Shown piece by piece: positions 16,063-25,391 of a DNA stretch of 37,667 bases. This DNA comes from Lachnospiraceae bacterium (GTDB taxonomy: Bacteria; Bacillota; Clostridia; Lachnospirales; Lachnospiraceae), in assembly GCA_024682555.1 (NCBI GenBank), contig JAIKZD010000011.1, forward strand, positions 1-37,667. Direction: 5' to 3'. The notes beneath the pieces are model-generated. The model did not search any database. It worked only from the letters and a program-made list of their open reading frames with translations, and had not been told where the DNA came from. The position numbers and the translations under genes were made by a program. The first letter of the stretch is position 1; every line of letters begins with the position of its first letter.

Positions 16063-17733
16063 TTAAAACAGTCCCGTTATCTTTCCGTCATCGGTAAGAT
16101 CTATGTCATATGCCGCCGGATGTTTGGGAAGGCCGGGCATTGTAAGTATGGATCCCGTCAGGACAACCACAAATCCCGCACCCGCGGAAACATACAGGTC
16201 TCTTACGTTCATTTCAAAATCCTTCGGTCTTCCGAGTAACCCCGGATCATCCGAAAGTGAATACTGGGTCTTTGCCACGCAGACGGGAAGAGCGTCAAAT
16301 CCAAGATCCTTAAGCTGCTTCAGATGATTCTTCGCTTCCTTTGAATAGCTGACCCTGCCGGCTCCGTAGATCTTTTTTGCTATGGTTTCAATCTTCTCCT
16401 CAAGCGGAAGGGCTTCATCATACAGGAAACGGAAATCCGCCTTTTTGTTTTCAAGGGCGGAAAGGACCTTTTCTGCAAGCTCAATCCCGCCTTCTCCGCC
16501 TTTTTCCCATACCTTTGCCCTTGCAAAGTCACAGCCCAGATCCTTTACGAAGTCTTCAACAAACTCAAGCTCCCTGTCTGTATCGCTGTCAAATACATTT
16601 AAGGCAACCACTATGGGAAGTCCGTACTGCTTGATGTTCTCGATATGCTTTTCAAGATTTACTATACCCTTCTTAAGGGCTTCAAGGTTTTCCGCTGACA
16701 GATCGCTCTTTGCGACACCGCCGTTATACTTAAGGGCTCTTACCGTTGCAACGATCACCACGGCATCGGGCCTTAAGCCGGACTCCCTGCATTTTATGTC
16801 AAAGAATTTTTCCGCGCCGAGATCAGCACCGAAGCCCGCTTCCGTAACACAGTAATCCGCCATCTTAAGAGCTGCCCCGGTGGCTCTCACCGAATTGCAG
16901 CCGTGGGCGATATTTGCAAAGGGGCCGCCGTGGATAAGGGCGGGGGTATGCTCTATGGTCTGTATGAGATTGGGCCTTATGGCGTCCTTTAACAGGGCAG
17001 CCATGGCGCCGACTGCCTGTATGTCCTTTGCGGTGACGGGATTTCCGTCAAGATCGTAGGCTACTATTATCCTTTCAAGTCTTCTCTTTAAGTCTTTTAT
17101 ATCTTCGGACAGACACAGTATGGCCATGATCTCCGAGGCCACGGAGATAACGAAATGATCTTCCCTTACGAATCCGTCGCTTTTGTTTCCAAGACCCACA
17201 ACTATGTTCCTTAAAGCCCTGTCATTCATATCGACGCAGCGTTTCCATACAATATTCCTTGTATCTATCCTTTTTTCATTGCCCTGATGGATATGATTGT
17301 CCAAAAGCGCGGCCAGAAGGTTATTTGCGGAGGTTACGGCATGAAAGTCTCCGGTAAAATGCAGATTGATCTCATCCATGGGAAGGACCTGCGAATATCC
17401 TCCTCCGGCAGCACCGCCCTTTATTCCGAAACAGGGCCCCAGTGAAGGTTCCCTTAAGGCAACCATGGCGTTTTTCGAAAGCCTGCACAGTGCCTGGGTA
17501 AGGCCTATGCTCACCGTTGTCTTGCCCTCTCCGGCGGGAGTGGGATTTATGGCAGTCACAAGTATCAGCTTTCCGTTCTTTTTATCCTTAAGGCTCTCTA
17601 AAAAATCTTCGGAAAGCTTGGCCTTGTATCTTCCGTAAGGTTCGTAGTCCTCTTCCTTCATCCCGAGCTTTTCGCAGATCTCCTTTATGGGACACAGTTC
17701 TGCTTCTCTTGCGATCTCAATATCTGTTTTCAT
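16063..17733 (-). CDS. fhs: formate-tetrahydrofolate ligase
   Basis: This enzyme makes 10-formyl-THF from formate, THF and ATP. The full-length 556-residue protein carries the P-loop [32 protein letters not shown] and [11 protein letters not shown]-type active-site stretches ([15 protein letters not shown]), and ends in [15 protein letters not shown]. The start is the ATG at 17733 with AGAGG five bases upstream; a GTG at 17739 overlaps that ribosome binding site and is unlikely. It follows ftsK by 35 bases and precedes folD. No carbon monoxide dehydrogenase or other Wood-Ljungdahl gene is near, so a biosynthetic one-carbon role is sufficient. Confidence 0.97.
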   Translation of the reverse strand: MKTDIEIAREAELCPIKEICEKLGMKEEDYEPYGRYKAKLSEDFLESLKDKKNGKLILVTAINPTPAGEGKTTVSIGLTQALCRLSKNAMVALREPSLGPCFGIKGGAAGGGYSQVLPMDEINLHFTGDFHAVTSANNLLAALLDNHIHQGNEKRIDTRNIVWKRCVDMNDRALRNIVVGLGNKSDGFVREDHFVISVASEIMAILCLSEDIKDLKRRLERIIVAYDLDGNPVTAKDIQAVGAMAALLKDAIRPNLIQTIEHTPALIHGGPFANIAHGCNSVRATGAALKMADYCVTEAGFGADLGAEKFFDIKCRESGLRPDAVVIVATVRALKYNGGVAKSDLSAENLEALKKGIVNLEKHIENIKQYGLPIVVALNVFDSDTDRELEFVEDFVKDLGCDFARAKVWEKGGEGGIELAEKVLSALENKKADFRFLYDEALPLEEKIETIAKKIYGAGRVSYSKEAKNHLKQLKDLGFDALPVCVAKTQYSLSDDPGLLGRPKDFEMNVRDLYVSAGAGFVVVLTGSILTMPGLPKHPAAYDIDLTDDGKITGLF

Positions 17734-17768
17734 AAACACCTCTTTCAGTCATTGTCTCAAACGGACTG

Positions 17769-20501
17769 TTACAAATATTCTTCCACATACCGGTCAAACT
17801 GTTCATTTGACATGAGTATTTCCCTGGGTTTTGTGCCCTGTTCCTCACCGACGACTCCGGCTTCCGCAAGCTGGTCCATTATCCTTGCCGCTCTGTTGAA
17901 ACCGATCTTGAACATCCTCTGGAGCATTCCGATGGAGGCTTTGTCCTTTTCAATGATAAATCTTGCAGCCTTTTCAAACAGCTCATCCCTTCCGTCCTCA
18001 TCAATTCCGGAAGAAGCGCCGGCACCGTTTGTCACATCGCCCTGGCCTGATTCGAGGCTTGAAAGGACATTTCCGTCATACTCGGCCTCTCCCTGATCCT
18101 TGATGAACTGCACTACACTTGCCACTTCGTCATCGGTGACAAAGGCTCCCTGAAGTCTTGCGGGCTTTGTATAGCCCTGGGGATAGAAAAGCATGTCTCC
18201 CTTTCCTAAAAGCTTCTCGGCACCGGTCATGTCAAGTATGGTCCTTGAATCCACGCCCGAGGTTACGCTGAAGGCTATACGGCTGGGCATGTTTGCCTTT
18301 ATAAGACCCGTGATGACGTCTACCGAAGGTCTCTGGGTGGCTATCACGAGATGTATGCCTGCGGCCCTAGCGAGCTGTGCTATACGGCATATTGAAGCTT
18401 CAACCTCCTTGGAGGCCACCATCATAAGGTCGGCAAGCTCGTCGACTATTATCACGATCTGGGGCATCTTTTCGGGTCTTTCCTCAGGGGGAACATCCTT
18501 AAAATCGTTCTCCACCTTCCTGTTATAGCCCTTCATGTCCCTGACGCCGAATTCCGCAAATTTATTGTATCTGTCCGTCATTTCAGCCACTCCCCACTGA
18601 AGTGCCGCGGACGCCTTTCTGGGATCCGTCACCACCGGTATCATCAGATGGGGGATGCCGTTATATACACTGAGCTCCACCACCTTGGGGTCTATCATGA
18701 TGAGTTTGACTTCATCCGGCCTTGCCTTATAGAGGATACTCATTATCAGGGTATTTATACAGACGGATTTTCCCGAACCCGTGGCACCCGCTATCAGAAG
18801 GTGTGGCATCTTTGCAATGTCACACACAACTACCTTGCCCTCGATGTCCTTTCCTACGGCAAAGGTTATCTTTGAGGATGCATCCGTAAAATTACTGTCC
18901 TCCATAAGTTCCCTGAAATGTACGGGAACCGGCTCCTTATTGGGTATCTCTATCCCTATGGCGGATTTTCCGGGGATCGGAGCTTCGATCCTTACATCCA
19001 TTGCCGCCATATTGAGCTTGATATCATCCGAGAGACTTAAGATCTTGCTTACCTTTACTCCGGTTTCGGGAACCATCTCAAATCTCGTTACTGTGGGGCC
19101 CTGGCTTATCTCCGTCATGGAAACGTTGACCCCGAAGGTTGAGAGAGTCTCCTTAAGCCTTCCTGCCGTATTTCTCAGGGAGGCCATGGTATCTCCTCCG
19201 CTTGAGGCCCTGGGCTTATCAAGGAGCTTTACCGGCGGGATCTCATATGCATCACTGTGTTTTCCGGGTTTTATTCGGGCAGGTTTTTCGGCAGCGGGTC
19301 TTTTTTCCACAGCCTTCTGACTGACCGTATCCGCATTCTGCCCGGTACTTTTCTTCCTTACAGGCGGAGGTAATATCATCTCATCGGCTTCCTCATCTTT
19401 TTTAAGGTCGCCTTTTATCACAAGATCATCATCCCCGTCATCAAAGTCATCAAACAGTGGAATGGGGGGATTTACGTCAAAAGAAACGTCATCATTCTTT
19501 TCGATAAAGTCATCATCCACGGTACCTTCGACACTTATGTGATGATCGTTTTTCAGGCTTAATGCCCTGTAGTCTTCTTCGGTGAGATCATATTTGATCT
19601 CATGTAGATCGTCATTTCTCTCCCTGTCGTCTACAAGCTTTGTATCTAACATAACGCCCCTGACTTTCATCTCGGAACGTCTTTTCTTTCTTTCCTCCGA
19701 GGCGGCAGCCCTTTGGGCTAACTCCTCTTCCTTCACACGGACTCTTTCCTCACGCTTTATATTGCGTTCTTTTTTTCTCTCTGTTCGTTCTTCCTCGCGC
19801 TCGCGTATCCTTTCGAGTCTCTCCCTGTCTCTCTCTTCCCGCTCTCTGCTCCTTAACTCTCTTTCTTTTTCAAACTCTTCCTCCAGGGTTTCTCTGTATT
19901 CCCTGTGGATCTTTGCCTTGTTTACTCCTCTTTCATAGAGAGATCTTGAGCCTCTTTTCAGGCCTCCGATCAGAGACTTTTCCGTAATTATCACCAGTAA
20001 TATGGCCAAAACGGCAAAGAGAACGATGTAGGTCCCTATATCGCCGATGGTATTTGACAGAAAAACGGCTATCGCCGCTCCGAACAGTCCGCCTCCCTTT
20101 CTCTCATCACTGCAGAAAGCATAATACTCGGTGGTCTTAAGCGCCGTATCCTTTAACGTGAACATATGGATAAGGGCGCATACCATGATCAGGGCAAAAA
20201 TGACCGAATATATACGCATGGCTACAACAGGATTTCCCCTGTTTGAAAGATAGAAAACAAAAGAAAAATAAAGAACAAAAGGAACGATGTATGCACAGAG
20301 ACCGAAGATCCCGAACATGACACCGCCTATTGCATTTCCGATCTCCCCAAGAAGCTTAAACGAACTCAATAATAAAAGCACCGAAACAGCAAGCGCAACG
20401 AGAACCAGGACTTCATCATACAGCCCGTTCTTCTTTTTCCCCTGCGCTTTTCTCTGATTAGTGCTCCTTTTCCCCGAAGACCTTGACCCCTTTGCTGCCA
20501 T
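17769..20501 (-). CDS. FtsK/SpoIIIE-family DNA translocase
   Basis: This protein pumps chromosome ends through the closing septum. The 910 residues begin with a basic tail, then four hydrophobic segments (about 28-180). An unusually Arg/Glu-rich segment of about 80 residues (near 205-285) follows, probably a charged coiled coil, then an acidic linker. The motor domain has Walker A GATGSGKS near residue 571 and Walker [10 protein letters not shown]. The C-terminal gamma winged helix ([20 protein letters not shown]) recognises orienting DNA sequences. FtsK and SpoIIIE cannot be told apart from one sequence. It starts 31 bases after uppP, with GGGAGG 11 bases before the ATG. Confidence 0.95.
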   Translation of the reverse strand: MAAKGSRSSGKRSTNQRKAQGKKKNGLYDEVLVLVALAVSVLLLLSSFKLLGEIGNAIGGVMFGIFGLCAYIVPFVLYFSFVFYLSNRGNPVVAMRIYSVIFALIMVCALIHMFTLKDTALKTTEYYAFCSDERKGGGLFGAAIAVFLSNTIGDIGTYIVLFAVLAILLVIITEKSLIGGLKRGSRSLYERGVNKAKIHREYRETLEEEFEKERELRSREREERDRERLERIREREEERTERKKERNIKREERVRVKEEELAQRAAASEERKKRRSEMKVRGVMLDTKLVDDRERNDDLHEIKYDLTEEDYRALSLKNDHHISVEGTVDDDFIEKNDDVSFDVNPPIPLFDDFDDGDDDLVIKGDLKKDEEADEMILPPPVRKKSTGQNADTVSQKAVEKRPAAEKPARIKPGKHSDAYEIPPVKLLDKPRASSGGDTMASLRNTAGRLKETLSTFGVNVSMTEISQGPTVTRFEMVPETGVKVSKILSLSDDIKLNMAAMDVRIEAPIPGKSAIGIEIPNKEPVPVHFRELMEDSNFTDASSKITFAVGKDIEGKVVVCDIAKMPHLLIAGATGSGKSVCINTLIMSILYKARPDEVKLIMIDPKVVELSVYNGIPHLMIPVVTDPRKASAALQWGVAEMTDRYNKFAEFGVRDMKGYNRKVENDFKDVPPEERPEKMPQIVIIVDELADLMMVASKEVEASICRIAQLARAAGIHLVIATQRPSVDVITGLIKANMPSRIAFSVTSGVDSRTILDMTGAEKLLGKGDMLFYPQGYTKPARLQGAFVTDDEVASVVQFIKDQGEAEYDGNVLSSLESGQGDVTNGAGASSGIDEDGRDELFEKAARFIIEKDKASIGMLQRMFKIGFNRAARIMDQLAEAGVVGEEQGTKPREILMSNEQFDRYVEEYL

Positions 20502-20532
20502 TAATTATCTGCCCTCCCTGTTTATGCTCCCC

Positions 20533-21411
20533 TCAAAGCATTACCAAAAAAGCTATTACCGATATCGCCCCTATCAGGAAACAATAGAAGGCGAAATATT
20601 TGAAATACCTGTTTAATACGATCTTTATCATGAGCTTTACGGCAATGAAACCGATCACCCCCGCAAATATCATTCCGACTATGTAGGAAAGGATATCCGA
20701 ACCCGATATAAGGGACGTATCCACATCCTTTATCTCCATTACCAGTGCACCGAGTATTGCAGGCATGGACATGATAAACGAATACTTGATGGCAAACTTT
20801 TTATCAAATCCGCACAGCATGCAGGCAACTATGGTGGTTCCCGAGCGGGATAAGCCCGGAAGGGTCGCAACACCCTGAGCCGCTCCTGCGCCCACCGCAT
20901 CAAGCCAGGCCGCATCCTTGGGCTTCTTGTGCCCCTCCGCTATATAGTCGGAAAGGATCAGGATAACCCCGGTGCCTATAAGGGAAATGCCGGTAACCAG
21001 CAGATTCATGCTTACAGCATCCACCACCTTCTTTAAAAGGATCCCGATGACGCCTGTTACCGCTGTGGATATGAGCAGCATCACCACGAATTTTTTGTAG
21101 GAATTTGATACGACATTTACGTAATCCTGTTTATCTTTGGCCGTAAGATTTCTGAAAAACCGCACCAGATTGATGCAGCCGTCCTTCACCACTACAAAGA
21201 ACTCGGTTATGAGCCTTATGACATCTCTGTAAAAAGCGATAAAAACAGCAATAAGCGTCGCAACGTGCAGAAGGACATCAAACAGAAGTCCCGTGTCCGT
21301 TTCCACGCCGAACAGATTTTTAATTATCGCAAGATGGCCCGAACTGGATACGGGAAGAAACTCGGTAAGTCCCTGCACTATACCCATGACTATGGCCTGA
21401 AGAACACTCAT
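20533..21411 (-). CDS. uppP: undecaprenyl-diphosphatase (BacA type)
   Basis: This membrane phosphatase recycles undecaprenyl diphosphate to the monophosphate carrier used in peptidoglycan and other glycan assembly; overproduction of the family gives bacitracin resistance. The diagnostic motifs GLTEFLPVSSSGHLAI (residues 14-29) and LPGLSRSGTTI are present, with several hydrophobic helices. The middle segment (about 78-100) is longer and more basic than in E. coli UppP. The ATG at 21411 has GGGAG six bases upstream. A predicted promoter precedes it, so it probably leads the uppP-ftsK-fhs-folD operon. Confidence 0.95.
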   Translation of the reverse strand: MSVLQAIVMGIVQGLTEFLPVSSSGHLAIIKNLFGVETDTGLLFDVLLHVATLIAVFIAFYRDVIRLITEFFVVVKDGCINLVRFFRNLTAKDKQDYVNVVSNSYKKFVVMLLISTAVTGVIGILLKKVVDAVSMNLLVTGISLIGTGVILILSDYIAEGHKKPKDAAWLDAVGAGAAQGVATLPGLSRSGTTIVACMLCGFDKKFAIKYSFIMSMPAILGALVMEIKDVDTSLISGSDILSYIVGMIFAGVIGFIAVKLMIKIVLNRYFKYFAFYCFLIGAISVIAFLVML

Positions 21412-21450
21412 AAGATACTCCCATACTGATCATTAAGACATACTTTAGAT

Positions 21451-21480
21451 ATCATACCATAAAACCGAAGAAATATGCAA
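21451..21480 (-). promoter_or_regulatory. predicted promoter upstream of uppP
   Basis: On the minus strand TTGCAT and TATGAT are separated by 18 bases, about 40 bases before the uppP ATG. The -10 match is good (5/6); the -35 is weak (3/6). It lies in the 79-base gap after glgB. Confidence 0.4.
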
Positions 21481-21492
21481 ATCTCCCGGTTT
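21462..21492 (-). terminator. possible weak terminator after the glgB-like gene
   Basis: A 6-base stem (AAACCG/CGGTTT) with a 19-base loop and TTTT on the transcribed strand starts at the glgB stop. The stem is short, the loop is large and the element overlaps the predicted uppP promoter, so it is a weak call. Confidence 0.25.
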
Positions 21493-23704
21493 ACATAACT
21501 TCTCCATCGTACCGAAATACCGCGGTCGAAAGGGGTGCAACCTTTATGGTTATGGAGTTGTCTCTCCCGTCACATTCGGAAGCCTTTGAAAACTTGACTC
21601 TGGGATTGACATTGCCTTTTCCGCCGTATTTTTCCCTGTCGGAATTGATTATCTCCTTATATTTTCCGGGATAGGGAACACCCACCTTATGATTCTCGAA
21701 TACAAGATTTGCAAAGTTATGCACGCATAAAAGAGTCTGACCTGCCGATCTTCTCAGGAATATAACGATATTCTCGTTGGCGGATATGTTGTTGATCCAT
21801 TCAAAGCCTTCGGGATCGTTATCCATCTCGTAAAGTGCCGGATTTTCCCTGTATATATGCAAAAGATCCCTTATATAATCATTAAATTCCCTGTTTGCGG
21901 GATTTTCAAGGAGTTCCCAGTCTATTTCCCGATCCTCGCTCCATTCCTCGTTTTCACCGATATCGCATCCCATGAAGCTTAGAAGCTTGCCCGGATGAGT
22001 CACCATGTATCCGTAAGCCGCTTTAAGATTCGCAAATTTACACCATTCATCTCCGGGCATCTTTGAAAACAGGGAGCCTCCTGCGTGAATCACCTCATCA
22101 TGGGAAAAGCTCAGGATGTATTTCTCGGAATAGGCATATACCATGCTGAAAGTAAGCTCGCCGTAATGATGGGTCCTGAAGAAGGGATCGAATCCCAGAT
22201 ATTCCAGCAGATCCTTCGTCCATTCATTGTTCCATTTATAGTCAAAACCAAGTCCCGACTCGTTAAGATCTCCCGTCACATCGGGCCAGGCCGAGGATTC
22301 CTCCGCTATGATTAGGGAACCGTCATCAAGCTTCTTATGAACGGAATTCAGATGTTTGATGAATTCCACAGCCTCAAGGTTTTCATTGCCGCCGTATATA
22401 TTTGCAAGCCACTCTCCGTCGTTTTTCCCGTAATCGAGATACAGCATGGACGAAACCGCATTCACCCTGATACCGTCGGCGTGAAATTCCTTTATCCAGT
22501 ACAGAGCGTTTGCTATGAGATAATTCTTTACCTGGGGGCGGCCGAAATTAAAGATCATGGTCCCGAGGTTCTGATCATACCCTCTTCTCGGATCCAGATG
22601 CTCATAGAGGCAGGTCCCGTCAAAGGAGGAAAGTCCGTGGATATCCTTCGGAAACTGTGCCGGCGCCCAGTCAAGAATGACTCCTATTCCCTTTTGATGC
22701 ATATGATTTATAAAATATTTAAAATCATCCGGAGTTCCGTATCTGCTGGTGGGCGCATAATAACCTATGGTCTGGTAGCCCAAAGAGGCATCATAGGGAT
22801 GCTCCATCACCGGCATGAGTTCGATATGGGTATAACCCATATCCGTAACGTAGTCCGCTATCAGTTCGCTCAGTTCCCTGTAATTGTAGAATTCCCTGCC
22901 GTCCCCGGGCTTCTTAAAGGATCCCGGATGCAGCTCGTATATGGACATGGGCTTATCCAAACCCTGTAGTTCCTTTCTGTTTTCAAGCCACTCATCATCA
23001 TCAAACAGAAAGCTGCTCTCACATACGACGGAAGCGGTCTTCGGACGCAGCTCCGCCCAGAATCCGTAAGGGTCCGACTTAAGGGAAATGTTGTCACCCT
23101 TCAGCTTGAGCTCATATTTATATATCGCCCCGTCCAGGACCCCCGGTATAAAAAGCTCGAAAAGACCGCAGGATTCTATCTTTCTCATCTGGTGCACTCT
23201 TCCGTCCCAGCCGTTAAAATCCCCGACAACGCTGACCCTTACGGCATTGGGTGCCCACACCGCAAAGTTTGTGCCCCGGACTCCGCCGTATTCCATGACA
23301 TGGGCCCCGAGGACCTTGTATATCTCATAATGGATGCCTGCGTTTATCCTTTCTATGTCATCCTTTGTTATGATGGAATCATAGAAATAGGGATCCCTTA
23401 CTATGCTCTCTCTGCCTTTTTTATCTATCACCCGGAAATAATAGCTGTATTTCCATCTTTTGAGTGTCTTGATAAATACGGCATAGAAGCCTTCCTCATC
23501 CGCCATCTCCATGGCGTACTCCTCGGTCCCCTTATTCATCGTAACAACGGCATATACCTTCTTTACTCCCGGAATAAAGGTCTGTATAAGGATCCCGCCG
23601 TTTACGTAATGACCGCCCAGAATGTCATGGGGCTTCTCCTCCTCCGAATATACGACAGCCTCTATCTCGGGCCAGTCCATCATCTTATAAAGCTTTTTAT
23701 TCAT
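21491..23704 (-). CDS. GlgB-like GH13 protein with altered active site (probable pseudo-branching enzyme)
   Basis: The fold matches full-length 1,4-alpha-glucan branching enzymes. It has 737 residues: an N-terminal domain to about 120, a CBM48 (about 140-225), the GH13 barrel and a C-terminal beta domain. Family landmarks include YELHPGSF, ELMPVMEHPYDASLGYQ, GYYAPTSRYGTPDDF and ALYWIKEFHADG. However, the nucleophile Asp of the usual RVDAVASM is Asn (GIRVNAVSSM; Asn415, codon AAT at 22462-22460), and the His of the usual DWVPAHFP is Gln (DWAPAQFP; Gln350). The acid/base Glu (IAEES) and the SHDE motif remain. A normal branching reaction is therefore unlikely; glucan binding may persist. The start is ATG 23704 with GGGGG five bases upstream, overlapping the DUF1015 gene by 8 bases. 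No other glycogen gene is near. Confidence 0.85.
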   Translation of the reverse strand: MNKKLYKMMDWPEIEAVVYSEEEKPHDILGGHYVNGGILIQTFIPGVKKVYAVVTMNKGTEEYAMEMADEEGFYAVFIKTLKRWKYSYYFRVIDKKGRESIVRDPYFYDSIITKDDIERINAGIHYEIYKVLGAHVMEYGGVRGTNFAVWAPNAVRVSVVGDFNGWDGRVHQMRKIESCGLFELFIPGVLDGAIYKYELKLKGDNISLKSDPYGFWAELRPKTASVVCESSFLFDDDEWLENRKELQGLDKPMSIYELHPGSFKKPGDGREFYNYRELSELIADYVTDMGYTHIELMPVMEHPYDASLGYQTIGYYAPTSRYGTPDDFKYFINHMHQKGIGVILDWAPAQFPKDIHGLSSFDGTCLYEHLDPRRGYDQNLGTMIFNFGRPQVKNYLIANALYWIKEFHADGIRVNAVSSMLYLDYGKNDGEWLANIYGGNENLEAVEFIKHLNSVHKKLDDGSLIIAEESSAWPDVTGDLNESGLGFDYKWNNEWTKDLLEYLGFDPFFRTHHYGELTFSMVYAYSEKYILSFSHDEVIHAGGSLFSKMPGDEWCKFANLKAAYGYMVTHPGKLLSFMGCDIGENEEWSEDREIDWELLENPANREFNDYIRDLLHIYRENPALYEMDNDPEGFEWINNISANENIVIFLRRSAGQTLLCVHNFANLVFENHKVGVPYPGKYKEIINSDREKYGGKGNVNPRVKFSKASECDGRDNSITIKVAPLSTAVFRYDGEVM

Positions 23705-24944
23705 TACATCCCCCTTCGATCTCATGAATGTAGAGCCCGCTTCGAAGCTTCGGTTCGAACCAGGTGGATTTCGGGGGCATCAGCCTGTTGGCATCGGCAA
23801 CCCTGAACAGCTCGTGAATGCCCGTAGGATACATGCAGAAAGCGATCCTGCAGTCACTGCCGACTCTTCTTTCAAGCTCGGAAAGCCCCCTGATGCCTCC
23901 CACAAAGTCTATCCTTTTATCGGTCTTGGGATCATTTATGTCAAAAAGAGGCTTCAGTACTTCGTTCTGAAGAACGGCAACGTCAAGGGAATCAACGGGA
24001 TCATCGGGGATCAGTGAAGGATCCGGAGTAAAAAGATACCATTTCCCGTCAAGACAGACGGTGATATCTCCCTTCTTCTCAGGTTTCAAAGCCTTTTCAA
24101 GGGCCGTCACCTGCCCCTTGTCCCTCAGGAAAGCAAGTATTTCCTCCGGACTGTGACCGTTCAGATCCTTAATGACCCTGTTATAATCCATTATCATCAG
24201 CTGGTCATCGGGAAAAAGCACCGAAAGGAAGTAATTGAACTCCTCGGATCCGTTATGATCCTTATATGCTTCTCTTCTCTTAAGCCCAACCTTTACCGCG
24301 GAAGCACATCTGTGATGCCCGTCTGCTATATAGATTTCATTCATGTCATCAAAGGCCTTCCGGACAGCCTTTATATCCCCGGCATCGGAAATGAAGAATC
24401 CCCGGTGCCTGATGCCGTCATCGGAAACAAAATCATAATCGGGGGTCCCCTCTTTGACCCTGTCCACTATGGAATTGATCGTATCATTGCTCTTATAGGC
24501 AAGAAAGATAGGGCCGCTCTGGGCGCTTAAGGCATCTACATGCCTTATCCGGTCTTCTTCCTTGTCGGCCCTGGTATTTTCGTGTTTTCTGATCACATTG
24601 TTAAGATAGTCATCGATGGAACAGACGGCCACAATACCCGTCTGGGTCCTGCCATCCATTGTCAGCTCGTATATATAATAGTTTTCGTTTTCATCCCTGA
24701 CAAAATCGCCTTTTTTTAGCATATCCCGAAACATCCGGGCGGCTTTTTCATATACCTCGTCGGAATAGATGTAAACATCATCGAACTGGGTCTCGGCCCT
24801 GTCTATCCTGAGAAAAGAGTAATCATCATCCTTTACCTTGATCTTTGCCTCTTCACTGCTGTATACATCATAGGGAAGAGCCGCGATCTTACTCTCAAGC
24901 CCTTTTTTGGGTCTTATAGCCTTAAACGGTTTTACTGTTGCCAT
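23697..24944 (-). CDS. DUF1015 family protein (COG4198)
   Basis: The 415-residue protein begins MATVKPFKAIRPKKG and IAALPYDVYSSEEA, the standard DUF1015 N-terminus. The family's most conserved motif, YIADGHHRCASAVKVG, is near the middle. No biochemical role is assigned from sequence. The ADGHHR motif resembles the nucleotide-binding loop of ParB/Srx-fold proteins, some of which are free-serine kinases, and DUF1015 genes commonly sit beside serC-serA in Clostridia (my recollection). Here serCA is the next metabolic operon, 5 kb upstream, beyond an export cassette. The ATG at 24944 has GGAG five bases upstream. It overlaps the glgB-like gene by 8 bases, and a divergent promoter lies upstream. 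Confidence 0.88.
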   Translation of the reverse strand: MATVKPFKAIRPKKGLESKIAALPYDVYSSEEAKIKVKDDDYSFLRIDRAETQFDDVYIYSDEVYEKAARMFRDMLKKGDFVRDENENYYIYELTMDGRTQTGIVAVCSIDDYLNNVIRKHENTRADKEEDRIRHVDALSAQSGPIFLAYKSNDTINSIVDRVKEGTPDYDFVSDDGIRHRGFFISDAGDIKAVRKAFDDMNEIYIADGHHRCASAVKVGLKRREAYKDHNGSEEFNYFLSVLFPDDQLMIMDYNRVIKDLNGHSPEEILAFLRDKGQVTALEKALKPEKKGDITVCLDGKWYLFTPDPSLIPDDPVDSLDVAVLQNEVLKPLFDINDPKTDKRIDFVGGIRGLSELERRVGSDCRIAFCMYPTGIHELFRVADANRLMPPKSTWFEPKLRSGLYIHEIEGGCNE

Positions 24945-25022
24945 TTTTTCTCCATTCAAACTGTTTTTTTCTTATCGTTTCCATAAATAACGATGCCTAT
25001 ATTTTAAGCTACTGCGCCGTTT

Positions 25023-25055
25023 TTGACAAGAAATAATGGGTATGATATATATGAT
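25023..25055 (+). promoter_or_regulatory. promoter of the rightward 88-residue gene
   Basis: A consensus TTGACA at 25023-25028 is followed after 17 bases by TATATA, inside an AT-rich stretch that also offers TATGAT. It lies about 40 bases before the ribosome binding site. It is one of the best-looking promoters in the window and the only rightward one I found. Confidence 0.65.
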
Positions 25056-25088
25056 AAAAGTACGGGATATTTGAAAAGGGAGGATACA

Positions 25089-25355
25089 ATGACAGATTCG
25101 GACAGGGAGTTTCTTAACAGGATAAACAAATACGCGGAAGAGGTATTAAAGGATATAGATCCGCAGAAAACACCCATATCATTTCAGCTTGAAAAATTAA
25201 AGCCCGTTATGAACGAGCTTTCGGAAGAAACGGGTATGAAACTTGAGGATGTTTTTATCAGATATATGGATCTGGCAAGCGAAGCCGGGATCGAAGCCGA
25301 AAACAAGCTCAAAGACGATCTCGGGCCGGATGTGGACATAGAGATCCGTACATAA
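25089..25355 (+). CDS. small acidic helical protein of unknown function
   Basis: The 88-residue protein starts MTDSDREFLNRINKYAEEVL. I do not recognise a named family with confidence. It is acidic and predicted largely helical; there is no signal peptide, membrane segment, cysteine or Gly-Gly cleavage site. Evidence that it is a real gene: a consensus-like promoter, a strong ribosome binding site (AGGGAGG five bases before the ATG) and a hairpin just after the stop. It is the only gene on this strand, divergent from the DUF1015 gene and convergent with the export cassette. Lack of a leader-type cleavage motif argues against it being the cassette's exported peptide. It is more likely a soluble partner or a lineage-specific cytosolic protein. 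Confidence 0.75.
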   Translation: MTDSDREFLNRINKYAEEVLKDIDPQKTPISFQLEKLKPVMNELSEETGMKLEDVFIRYMDLASEAGIEAENKLKDDLGPDVDIEIRT

Positions 25356-25375
25356 ACCGCCTGTATCGGTTTTCT
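25354..25375. terminator. small bidirectional hairpin between convergent genes
   Basis: The 6-base inverted repeat AAACCG/CGGTTT (7-base loop) followed by TTTTCTG on the plus strand lies in the 36-base gap between two convergent genes. The stem is short, so the call depends largely on position. Confidence 0.45.
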
Positions 25376-25391
25376 GCTCATTAACGACGGC

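Noticed and set aside
22337-23806. Two open frames of over 200 codons on the plus strand
   Set aside because: Both lie opposite the glgB-like gene, which has clear family motifs throughout.
25089-25355. The 88-residue protein as precursor peptide for the export cassette
   Set aside because: It has no Gly-Gly or Gly-Ala cleavage site, no Cys/Ser/Thr-rich core and does not resemble the nitrile-hydratase-like leader; it is on the opposite strand with its own promoter.
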